A stretch of 15,519 nt of DNA from Pavlovales sp. CCMP2436 (GCA_026770615.1 MU631465.1:258937-274455); one strand, 5' to 3'. Positions 1 to 6,885 are shown, counted from the stretch's first letter. Made by a program: numbers and translations. Notes: generated from the letters alone by a model not told the origin.

Positions 1-279
1 TTGTCCATAAAATGGAAATAAATACGGATCTTCTTCGTCTTGGATCGGTTTCATCCATTTAACAAGCGGAGTCTCATGAAAAATTTCTGTTACGTAAGAA
101 CCATTAGGAAATTCTTGAAGCAGATCGCTGTATTTTGTGAAAATTTTCCCCTTGTTGAATATTTTGTCGTTTTTAACAATATATTTATAGTTAGTTATCC
201 CATTATACGGTTTTCCGTCCTTAGTTTTAAAATAATATTTCTCATCTCTACTAAAATCTTCAAATTTTTCGTTCATCAT
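1..279 (-). CDS. AT-rich partial ORF, unrecognised, possibly virus-derived
   Basis: An open frame of 93 codons starts at ATG 279-277 (a second ATG follows at once) and runs off the window edge without a stop, so the C-terminus is missing. The product is rich in Lys, Asp, Phe and Tyr and has no obvious membrane segment or Cys cluster. Codons are strongly AT-biased, unlike the GC-rich genes further right. The stop of the next upstream minus-strand frame lies only 22 bases away, so the two are packed tightly. Such packing and composition are common in protist DNA viruses and virophage-like elements, but I recognise no family. That the frame stays open in AT-rich DNA supports coding. Confidence 0.55.
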   Translation of the reverse strand, partial: MMNEKFEDFSRDEKYYFKTKDGKPYNGITNYKYIVKNDKIFNKGKIFTKYSDLLQEFPNGSYVTEIFHETPLVKWMKPIQDEEDPYLFPFYGQ

Positions 280-301
280 TATATATTATATAAACATTTT
301 A

Positions 302-532
302 TTATTTCATTGTCAAATTTGAAAATTCCTTGTATACATTACAATCATCGTCGATAAACATAAATTGATGTCGATCAGAACCAGGCGGTAATATATAATT
401 GTAATATTCTTCGAAATCTTGTCTAGATAATTCCATCACTTCGCTTATCGATTCAATCTCTCGTTTGGAGTTTGCATTAAAAAATATATAAAACTCTATA
501 TTCTGTACTGAATTCACTGACAATACTAACAA
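302..532 (-). CDS. Small AT-rich ORF, unrecognised
   Basis: A 76-codon frame is open from a TTG at 532 to a stop at 302-304. An in-frame stop sits two codons upstream. The first ATG is internal and would give a product of about 44 residues, so the start is uncertain and the 5' end may have been damaged by the 10-bp repeat array that begins at about 530. The C-terminal half is acidic, with a Phe-Glu-Glu-Tyr-Tyr segment and an Ile-Asp-Asp-Asp-Cys segment. It precedes the 1-279 frame on the same strand by 22 bases. No family recognised. Confidence 0.4.
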   Translation of the reverse strand: MLVLSVNSVQNIEFYIFFNANSKREIESISEVMELSRQDFEEYYNYILPPGSDRHQFMFIDDDCNVYKEFSNLTMK

Positions 533-575
533 ATACTAACAAATATTAATAAATGCTTATAAATGCTCATATATA
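530..575. repeat. 10-bp period array, copy 1
   Basis: About four and a half copies of a 10-bp unit resembling aaatactaac drift into aaatgcttat. The period equals that of the arrays at 820-859 and 1251-1290, and the word content is related (ataaa plus a short variable part). Confidence 0.7.
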
Positions 576-819
576 CATGGCATCATAGTACGGAAACCGC
601 ACCAATCGCATATTTATATACTAATCTCTTACCATTATGTTATGGTTATTCGATGATTTTATGATATTTTCGCACGATTCATAAAGTTATTGTCAGTTAA
701 TTAAGTACTCTGGTAAACATTGATAAGATGCTTTTTTACCTCATTATACATGACAGACTGACGTAAGAACCTAGACGTAGGCGCCCGTGCCGAAGGCACT
801 AATGATGTACTACTTAATG

Positions 820-859
820 CTGATAAATGCTGATAAATACTGATAAAGACTGATAATCT
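820..859. repeat. 10-bp period array, copy 2
   Basis: Four tandem decamers, ctgataaatg, ctgataaata, ctgataaaga and ctgataatct, lie directly after satellite unit 1. Confidence 0.85.
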
Positions 860-978
860 ACATATAAAGGTTTTTATGTACGGCAGAGTGACGTATGAAT
901 CTATGTATAGACCGCACCGTGTCGAAGACACTTATAAGATACTGATAAACATTGATAAGGTGGGTATAAACCTTTTGA

Positions 979-1172
979 CTCGCTTGCTCGCGCACTGTCG
1001 GGCGGCCCCGCGTTGCGCAGCGACTCCATCGCTTTGTTTTCGGCTTCCACATCATCCACCACTTCTACCAGCTCCCCACTTCGGCGTAGCGCGTAGGAGC
1101 CTGCGTCGGAGCGCTAAGATGAGCCTGACTTGAACTTGAAACGTACCGCCAGCCCGAACCCCACTACATTAA
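979..1172 (+). mobile_element. 5'-truncated retroelement end, family A, copy 1
   Basis: This 194-bp GC-rich segment lies inside AT-rich satellite DNA. It is flanked by the perfect 14-bp direct repeat tataaaccttttga at 965-978 and 1173-1186, a target-site duplication. The related satellite unit at about 861-890 shows the equivalent uninterrupted site. The 3' terminus, ctacattaa, is shared with the copies at 1795-2017 and 7573-7676, while the 5' ends differ. That is the pattern of target-primed reverse transcription by a non-LTR retrotransposon. A plus-strand frame ends in a TAG in the word gtagcgcgtag. The 3' untranslated part then contains an inverted pair tagcgc/gcgcta that could fold. Confidence 0.85.
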
Positions 1173-1250
1173 TATAAACCTTTTGATACACGGCAGAGTG
1201 ACGTATGGATCTATGTACAGGCCGTACCGTGTCGCTAGACATTTAGAAGA

Positions 1251-1290
1251 TACTGATAAACACTCATAAATTCTGATAAATACTTATAAT
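1251..1290. repeat. 10-bp period array, copy 3
   Basis: Four decamers (actgataaac, actcataaat, tctgataaat, acttataatc) follow satellite unit 3, in the same position as the array after unit 1. Confidence 0.75.
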
Positions 1291-1347
1291 CTCACGACAG
1301 TATGGTATGGCCTCGGTTATGGTCGCCTGGTGCTTAACGGGTCTATA

Positions 1348-1442
1348 AATAGGGAGGTAGGGAGGCTGAGAACCATCCTTCCTAAATGATTACTCTTTTT
1401 TTTTCAAGGGAAGTATGATATCAGCCTCCCTACCTCCCTATT
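1348..1442. repeat. Inverted repeat with 22-bp perfect arms
   Basis: The left arm at 1348-1369 (aatagggaggtagggaggct plus ga) is the exact reverse complement of 1421-1442, with a 51-bp spacer. The right arm is also part of the direct repeats at 1388-1690. This could be the end of a foldback element or a recombination product. Confidence 0.85.
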
Positions 1443-1690
1443 TTTTTGGGACCTAAAAGCCCATTTATATTATCCTATGATATATATATATTATTAAAAA
1501 AACTATATGTTTGGGACCTAAAAGCTCATTTATATTATCCTATGATATATATATATTATTAAAAAACTAAACTATTACTCTCTTTTTTTCAAGGGAAGTA
1601 TGATATCAGCCTTCCTACCTCCCTATTTTTTTGGGACCTAAAAGCCCATTTATATTATCCTATGATATATATATATATGATAAAAAAAAA
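1388..1690. repeat. Three direct repeats, two long and one short
   Basis: Segments at about 1388-1505 and 1572-1680 are near-identical. Each runs from a T-rich stretch and caagggaagtatgatatc through gggacctaaaagcccattta to an alternating AT tract. A shorter copy of the second half lies at about 1508-1567. The AT tracts differ in length. The stretch ends in a poly-A run near 1681-1693. Nothing here looks coding. Confidence 0.85.
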
Positions 1691-1741
1691 AAAATCATAT
1701 ATATTATAGTATACTATATAGGTATCTATAAGATTCGGGCT

Positions 1742-2156
1742 TTATTGGGGAAGGGGGTTGGACAACATTCGGCTAATTTTTAGGATATAATCGCGATACG
1801 TCACCGCTGGGATCACCAATGGACTCGCTTGCTCGCGCACTGTCGGGCGGCCCCGCGTTGCGCAGCGACTCCAGCGCTTTGTTTTCGGCTTCCTCATCAT
1901 CCACCACTTCTACCAGCTCCCCACTTCGGCGTAGCGCGTAGGAGCCTGCGTCGGAGCGCTAAGATCAGCCTGACTTGAACTTGAAACGTACCGCCAGCCC
2001 GAACCCCCCTACATTAATATAATCGCTAACCTTTCTTATCTCTTTATACTGACGTGAGAGTAATTCCAATTGATAAGTGAGTTCAATAATTCTCGCACTC
2101 CGATCGTCATAATAGCTACTATCGCAAATGTCGATAAGATTATATCCATTCGACAT
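1742..2156 (-). pseudogene. Small AT-rich ORF split by a retroelement
   Basis: A minus-strand frame starts at ATG 2156-2154 and runs through about 46 AT-rich codons into the family A element at 1795-2017. If that element and one copy of its 9-bp duplication are left out of the reading, the frame continues without a shift for about 14 more codons to a TAA at 1744-1742 (61 codons including the stop). The predicted product is small and charged, with a helix-forming middle rich in Leu, Glu, Arg and Gln that could be a coiled coil. No family recognised. Composition and orientation match the frames at 1-279 and 302-532, so it probably belongs to the same AT-rich, possibly viral, block. Confidence 0.6.
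1795..2017 (+). mobile_element. 5'-truncated retroelement end, family A, copy 2
   Basis: This 223-bp copy is nearly identical to copy 1 and extends about 28 bp further 5'. It has the same 3' terminus, ctacattaa. The 9-bp direct repeat tataatcgc at 1786-1794 and 2018-2026 is the target-site duplication. Insertion split the minus-strand frame at 1742-2156. High identity to copy 1 suggests a recent spread of this family. Confidence 0.85.
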
Positions 2157-2177
2157 ATACTTTACTTTACATGAGAT

Positions 2178-2278
2178 GCCAGCGCAGCCGACTAAGGCAC
2201 GCAGCAGGCAATGGGCGACGCAGCGCTCAGACCAGCAAAACATTCAGAACAGTCAGACGCCAGCTTGAATCCCTATCA
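2178..2278 (+). mobile_element. 5'-truncated retroelement end, family B, copy 1
   Basis: About 101 bp match, in inverted orientation, the 3' end of the larger family B copy at 7685-8166. Both share the codon context ending in gccgactaaggc (an in-frame TAA) and the 3' terminus cagcttgaat followed by cctatca. Only the 3' end is present. Flanks tacatgaga on the left and tacatagata on the right may be an imperfect target-site duplication. The element lies just upstream of the start of the interrupted frame at 2156. Confidence 0.75.
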
Positions 2279-2296
2279 GTACATAGATAAAAATCT

Positions 2297-2491
2297 TCAT
2301 ATGTATGAGGGATGATCGACGCGGTAAATCTTCTTTGCATTTGTTGGTGTAGTGTAAAAACTACTATTACTATTCATCAGGATATTTGATCCGGTGAATA
2401 ATAAAGTATCTGAACCGATAGTAAATACACCAGTTTGACCCATAGAAGCGGTACTAAAATTCGAAACGGATAAATTATTAATAGTAGCACG
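2297..2491 (-). pseudogene. Ser/Thr/Asn-rich fragment, possibly a viral structural protein C-terminus
   Basis: A 64-residue frame is open from a stop at 2492-2494 to a TGA at 2297-2299. It is dominated by Asn, Ser, Thr, Phe and Gly, with beta-strand-like alternation (for example Ile-Asn-Asn-Leu-Ser-Val-Ser-Asn-Phe-Ser) and a basic C-terminal tail. The first ATG is internal (residue 17), so it is probably a 5'-truncated remnant. Repetitive composition of this kind is common in fibre and minor capsid proteins of protist viruses. That is a resemblance in style, not a family match. Confidence 0.4.
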
Positions 2492-3226
2492 TTAGTATTG
2501 GCACAAAGATCACACCACGATAAAGGTGGGGATGGGGGTCATCTGATTATTACAAATTTCGTTTATTTGGTGGACATGCCACTTCAACATATATATCTGA
2601 TATTCGAATATGGTGAACCGATTCAATCACATCAAGCTATATCGAAAATCGACGATTAGATCGGGTAGATCCACCTATGACTTAAGCCATAGTTAAGCAA
2701 ACGCAGTCGCATGTTGATTTTCGAATTCAAATGATATATACTTCCAAGTGGATCGTCTGGTGTCTATTTCAATCCTAATCATACTTATATTCAGTATACT
2801 TCTTTCAGCAGTAGGGGCATTACCGCTTATGTGCTCGACGGCAGTGGATACTCTCCAATCCAATCTATCGACATATATTTTGGTTCAGTTCGCGTCAGTT
2901 CAGTAATAGATGCGCATATTTATGGCAACATGTTAATTGATCATACCTGTTCCGCATCAGACCGTGGCATCTCAACTGTATTGCTCACCAGTAGTGAAGG
3001 GACTCTATAGCCGCCTATACGCCAGGAGTATGATGTCATTCCCGCTCTTGTGAAAGTAGTGCTACTTTTATCGCTTGTTGTAGAATTAGATATCGATGAC
3101 AACACGATGATCACGGATTGGACACTCTTCGCGCGACATGGAATTGACCATGAAATCGCGCCAGAATTCGCGGGCAGCGAAAAAAACCTATCATTATTAA
3201 AGGGTCCCGCGCTAGATTATTATTAG
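2470..3226 (+). pseudogene. Decayed AT-rich reading frame, unrecognised
   Basis: One plus-strand frame carries plausible protein over about 750 bp, broken by several stops. An open stretch covers about 2475-2657, a stop-rich stretch 2658-2735, a 90-codon open stretch about 2738-3007, and, after one TAG near 3008, about 70 more open codons to 3226. The central part is Ser/Gly/Tyr/Ile-rich and looks like beta structure. The last part has a hydrophobic Val-Leu-Leu-Leu stretch and then an acidic stretch. Keeping the same frame across the stops suggests one dead gene of about 250 codons, but AT-rich chance frames cannot be excluded. Its first 20 bases overlap the minus-strand frame at 2297-2491. 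Function unknown. Confidence 0.3.
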
Positions 3227-3246
3227 ATTTGGTTAGTTATTGTTAG

Positions 3247-3725
3247 ATTCTGGAGCGAGCGCTGCTCATCACCGACGGCGGGGATCTCGGAGGAGAGGCT
3301 CAGCAACTGGAGGACAGTGCGGATGGCACGATGCGGCCGGGGGCGGGGAGGCGCGTGGTGGCTCGGACCACCAAGCGCTGCGCCGGCTTGCTGGCGCGGC
3401 TGGCGGCGTCTGACGCCCCGCACCCCGCGCTCGAGCTCGTGGCCGCAGCACCGAAACATCCTCCAGTGCTCCAGATCAACCCGCACTGCACGTTATGTCG
3501 CGCGAAGGGACGGCCGCCGCGACGGCGCCCGACTCCGCCGCCGGCATTTGCGTTCAGGACAAGGACTCGGTGATGGAGGAGGACGACGTGCCCAAGTTCA
3601 CCGCAACGTGCTCGTTTGGCGTTCCGTCGGTAAAGACGTACCGGTGGCCTGGGGGGACGGCCGCCGCGAAGGCGCCCGGCTCCTCCGCCGGCACCCGCCC
3701 CTCATGGGCGGAAGTACGGAAGTGA
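3247..3725 (+). CDS. GC-rich exon-like stretch, unrecognised
   Basis: Composition changes abruptly from AT-rich to GC-rich at about 3245. One frame is open at 3247-3573 with GC-rich third positions and an Ala/Leu-rich product. A second frame, with ATG at 3495 and an end at 3723-3725, encodes an acidic product containing Met-Glu-Glu-Asp-Asp. The two frames overlap and would need an intron or frameshift to join. No clear splice pair is visible. A minus-strand frame (3223-3486) is also open, so even the strand is not certain. Likely a gene or retroelement fragment. Confidence 0.3.
3508..3694. repeat. Direct repeat of about 39 bp, 147 bp apart
   Basis: Segments at about 3508-3546 and 3655-3693 share ggacggccgccgcga then ggcgccc and tccgccggca. 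The 147-bp offset is 49 codons, so in the 3495-3725 frame it reads as an Ala-rich peptide repeat (Thr-Ala-Ala-Ala-x-Ala-Pro). Confidence 0.75.
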
Positions 3726-3794
3726 GCTGGAGACGGCCACGTCGTGGTCGCGCGCTACAGGCGCAACGCCGCGTTGCAAAACGCGGAAGGGGGG

Positions 3795-4215
3795 GGGTCG
3801 AAATCCGAATTAGTGGCGCGATTCCGCACTGGGGAGGGGGGAAAGTTTGTGGGCGGGACGAAGTAGTAGACATTATTCGCCCCTGCGCGCTAAGTACCAA
3901 TAGCTGTTGTCGAATAGAGCCCTTTTCGACGGTCGTAGCCCACCTCGTGTGCCTCTCGAGTGCATCTGGGGTCGACAACATGCTAAAGGTAACTAACATT
4001 TCCGATCCTCAGCGCTCGGAAGCGATAAGAAAGTCATGTTTCCCGATGGAGCACAGGGGAGATGGATGCAGATTCGTGAATGGGGCGCCGCTCCATTCAC
4101 GAATCTGCATCTAACTCCTCTGTGCCCAACCCGGTTCGTGAGTTACTCCGAAGGGTTTTCACCGGACTTTTTCGCAATTTCCCCCCGGACTGGCCACTAA
4201 TTCGGATTTCGACCC
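3795..4215. mobile_element. Non-autonomous foldback/MITE-like element
   Basis: Perfect 22-bp terminal inverted repeats lie at 3795-3816 (gggtcgaaatccgaattagt plus gg) and 4194-4215. Inside is a second palindrome with 18-bp perfect arms at 4066-4083 and 4093-4110 and a 9-bp loop, extended outward by gcacaggggag (4051-4061) against ctcctctgtgc (4115-4125). No reading frame for a transposase is convincing. I cannot see a clear target-site duplication next to the outer repeats. A DNA-transposon derivative that moves using another element's enzyme is the simplest reading. Confidence 0.65.
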
Positions 4216-4216
4216 A

Positions 4217-5789
4217 GAAGCACTTGCAAAGATGCCTCTCGCCCGTCCTCTTCACGGAGGGATATTCAGCGGTGGGAACGGTATCATTGTGATCTGCTAA
4301 GGTCCCTTGATCCGAGTGTTTCTCAACGCTTGGGTCCGGTGGAGACCTGTCATGTGACGGACGTTAATCTAGATATTTACACATCCTATACACGGCTAAT
4401 ATTGGGGGAAAGCTTAAACGCATGAACACAAAGTGCCCCCTGTGCGCTGCAGCGAAGGTACGACGACCAGGAGATGACACCAATAATCATCTATTCCGGG
4501 AATGCCCCCAGACACAAGCCGAACGAGTGTCACTCAAACAGGCGATCGAGGCAGTAGTGGACGAAGCCACAGACAGCAACATCTCCCGAGATGGAGCCCG
4601 TGCCGTTGCAACCGCAGTCATGGCTAGACCAGACTACTACGCAGGGCAGATAGATCAAGAGATAAAAATTACCATAGATAAAGACAGAGAAAACTCCGCC
4701 CAAGGCAGCTCGAAGGATGACCAAGGCCAGCCCTTCCAGATAAAGCACGGACTGATCCAGAAAGAGGTGATATCGAAGAGCCACAGAGTGCACAATAGGC
4801 GCATGGCGATCCTAGATAGAATGCAGGTTGAGGCAGGAGACCAACCTATTGCCCACCACGGCCTGCATTTTATCAGACTTGCCATCAATGACTACAATGT
4901 AAAGAAAATCTTGAAGAAAGGAATCCAAGTCAACCAGATAATTCCAGGCCGCACTCCGCACCCACAGGGTGCCGGGACCACCGGTCTCAATGGAGTATCA
5001 CAGGGGGCACCAAACACAAGGACAACCCACCCACCCAAGGCAGCGGGCTCACGCGCAGCAGGAAGGAAGGCCACAAGAAATCCACAAACCCCAACAGAGG
5101 GTGAGGAGGATGTTGATGGATTCAGGATTGGACCTACCTTGATAACCAACCCGGCCGGTTACTTCACAACGTTAATGGCAACGCTAAGACTAAGCCCCGT
5201 AGGCGTATCAGGCGATGGAAACTGCCTTCCCTACGCGGTGCTAAGAAGCGCAGGGTGAGCGGTGAACTGGGAGGCAGCCATAACACTACGCACAGCGGCA
5301 GTCAATCATGCGCTTCTACTCACGCCGGAAGTCCAAGAGGAACTGTTGCTGCGTAGATCTGAGGATCACCCAAGTGACCCGATGGGAAGCAACCTTAACC
5401 ACAACCTGCGCAATAATATGTGGCCAATAGTAGCGCAAGCAACGTACGGGCAGCCTTACTTTGAGGATGGACAGGCAGCATAAATGCATGACAACATGCT
5501 CCACAGTATTGCCACGAGCATTCGAATGGACGTGGTACTCCTCAAACGCTTGGATATTGGGCTTGTCGCGGAATTTATCGCAGTATACCACGCTGACCTT
5601 GCCCCGCCAGTACCGAGAATCCCATTAAACAGCATTGCTGGATGGACGGCCGGCCCGATGGTCAGGAAAACACTGCCCGAGCTGATCACGGCATCGCGTA
5701 GCGGAGGCAGGAGGGTGTGTGTGATATCCGGTGATGCAAGCAAGACCCACTTTGAAGCTACATGCGAAATACTAGTCCAAGTGACATAA
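4217..5789 (+). pseudogene. Non-LTR retrotransposon ORF 3' part: zinc knuckle plus OTU protease domain, broken
   Basis: Frame 1 (about 4217-4422) reads like the C-terminal end of a LINE reverse transcriptase, with a Gln-Arg-Trp segment and a Tyr-Thr-Arg-Leu-Ile-Leu-Gly segment. A one-base frameshift near 4420 leads into the frame with ATG 4422. That frame begins with Cys-Pro-Leu-Cys and then His-Leu-Phe-Arg-Glu-Cys-Pro, the typical CCHC knuckle after non-LTR reverse transcriptases. About 170 polar residues follow, then an OTU-type protease core, Gly-Asp-Gly-Asn-Cys-Leu-Pro (Cys at residue 268 from that ATG). In-frame TGA (5256-5258) and TAA (5481-5483) interrupt it, and the same frame stays open to 5787-5789. 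The likely catalytic His lies in Lys-Thr-His-Phe-Glu-Ala near the end. Some non-LTR retrotransposons of algae are known to carry such a protease. This copy is 5'-truncated and dead. Confidence 0.75.
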
Positions 5790-5834
5790 TAAGCAGGGAG
5801 TACAATGGCAAAAATTGTAAGGCAAGAGATGTGG

Positions 5835-6005
5835 GTGGGGGGGGCGTGCGGCAGCGGCGGCGGCGGCGGCGGTGGCTGCAGCGGCGTGGCAGTATCGGCA
5901 GGTAAGGAGGCCGAAGCGGCGGCGGCGACGGCAGCGGCAGCAGCAGCAGCGGCGGCGGCGGCGGCGGCAATGGAGGCTGCGGAGGCGACGGCGACGGAGA
6001 CGGAG
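5835..6005. repeat. CGG/GCA trinucleotide tract
   Basis: An imperfect GC-rich trinucleotide stretch contains runs of cgg, gca and gcggcg interrupted by short unique words. It gives Ala, Gly or Arg runs in every frame on both strands, so the open frames across it are not evidence of a gene. It lies about 45 bp after the end of the OTU frame and could be part of the element's 3' region. Confidence 0.85.
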
Positions 6006-6072
6006 TGTGGCTTTAGATGAGAACGTGGGCGCGTTCGGCAACTCAAGGGTCTTTCTTATGTCAGTGTTGGGG

Positions 6073-6160
6073 CCTTCAGCGCTTAGCTGAAGGTACCTGC
6101 TGGCACGGTAGATTCACTCGCGAGAGTGACGTCGTTATAAACGACGGCGTTGAGAGACGC
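6073..6160 (+). ncRNA. Cluster of five nearly adjoining RNA-like hairpins, candidate structured RNA
   Basis: In order: an 8-bp stem ccttcagc/gctgaagg with a 5-base loop (6073-6093). Next is tacc/ggta with an inner tg/ca pair and a bulged c (6094-6110). Then tcactc/gagtga closed by the GNRA tetraloop gcga (6114-6129). Then cgtcgtt/aacgacg with a 3-base loop (6130-6146). Last is gcgtt/gacgc closed by the GNRA tetraloop gaga, with one G-U pair (6147-6160). There is no spacer except three bases at 6111-6113. It lies about 285 bp after the OTU-coding frame on the same strand, so it could be that element's 3' untranslated RNA or a separate RNA gene. I do not recognise a known ribozyme core or tRNA fold. 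Strand is inferred from the G-U pair and from the neighbouring frame. Confidence 0.5.
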
Positions 6161-6179
6161 GGGCGGAATAAATAATAAA

Positions 6180-6262
6180 TGTCCCCCGACTTGCAGCCGA
6201 AGGCGTACGGGCAACAATACCATTATAATTATTCAATTACTGCAGCCCGAAGGCGTACGGAC
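6180..6262. repeat. Pair of gcagcc-cgaaggcgtacgg repeats
   Basis: The word tgcagcc(c)gaaggcgtacgg occurs twice, near 6190-6210 and 6240-6261. The sequence around the first copy, gtcc-c-cgacttgcagcc, recurs at about 14213-14236 inside intron 4 of the glutathione transferase gene. This marks a short dispersed repeat family. Confidence 0.7.
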
Positions 6263-6774
6263 ATGACCAGGAAGGGTCAGCGCATGTGCTATCTTACTCC
6301 CGGCCGCGTCGTCTCTCCGCCGCGACTCCTCCTCGTCGTACTTAGCTTATTCGCTCCGCCGCGTCCCTGTCTCGTATCAGAACACGGCAACTTCTGAGGC
6401 AGCGAGTAGGGATTGGCATGCAAGTTGCCGAGTAGCCATCTTCGCCCCCCCCAAGAAAGCAAGGAAAGAGATGTGGTATCGAAGGTCAGGAGGCGCAATC
6501 GAAGGTGAAATCAAGGTAGCAGCCCACTACGCCAACTCAACACAGTAGGGTACACTGAGAAAAGGCGAGGAATCACAATTTTCGAAACGCGGGTCGTAGG
6601 ATCTGTCCGCCGCGATGGGAGTAAATATAACGTTAATATTAAAGAATATTTTGGTTAATCCCATCATGCGGCGTCTCGCCCAGTCACCCTCATTGTTCTT
6701 GTTGATTCCGTTGGAATCAGGTTTCGGTCCAATACAAGGGATCGCGGGCAAAAAGAAGGGCGAATTTTAAGCTT
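6263..6774. other. No supported gene
   Basis: I see no convincing reading frame or known element here. There is a 9-bp inverted pair cggcaactt/aagttgccg near 6384-6434 and a short repeated word atcgaaggt near 6478-6507. Open frames on both strands are short, with no coherent codon bias. Confidence 0.5.
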
Positions 6775-6867
6775 GAGGCTGAGCTTCTTAGCAAATTACA
6801 TACAAACAATGCTTAAATTTGCTAAAATTACATACAAACAATGCAAAAAACGAGGCTCAGCTTCGTA
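6775..6867. repeat. Nested direct repeats
   Basis: The inner 20-bp repeat aaattacatacaaacaatgc is exact at 6793-6812 and 6825-6844. It is bracketed by two near-identical 16-mers, gaggctgagcttctta (6775-6790) and gaggctcagcttcgta (6852-6867). No coding potential. Confidence 0.85.
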
Positions 6868-6885
6868 ACACTAGGCTTTTTATAG

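Larger units (their letters stand above)
720..1290. repeat. Three-unit satellite with a conserved hairpin
   Basis: Three diverged units each contain the core acggcagagtgacgta (or a close variant), then a short hairpin, then a run of ctgataaat-type decamers. The hairpin is gtgcc-gaa-ggcac at 787-799, gtgtc-gaa-gacac at 919-931, and gtgtc-gcta-gacat at 1229-1242. The hairpin positions of units 1 and 2 lie 132 bp apart. Units 2 and 3 lie about 102 bp apart once the 208-bp insertion (element plus one duplication) at 979-1186 is removed. The left edge of unit 1 is approximate. Confidence 0.75.

Noticed and set aside
3317..4114. Plus-strand frame of 265 codons
   Set aside because: Arg-rich out-of-frame translation that runs from the GC-rich exon-like stretch into the foldback element, so it spans two unrelated pieces.
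5805..6020. Plus-strand Gly/Ala-rich frame
   Set aside because: The frame exists only because the CGG/GCA tract is open in all frames.
5456..6046. Minus-strand frame of 196 codons with poly-Ala and poly-Pro
   Set aside because: It crosses the trinucleotide tract and is antisense to the OTU-coding frame.
6073..6160. Hammerhead or tRNA identity for the hairpin cluster
   Set aside because: The conserved hammerhead core words and the tRNA arm sizes are absent, so only an unclassified structured RNA is claimed.
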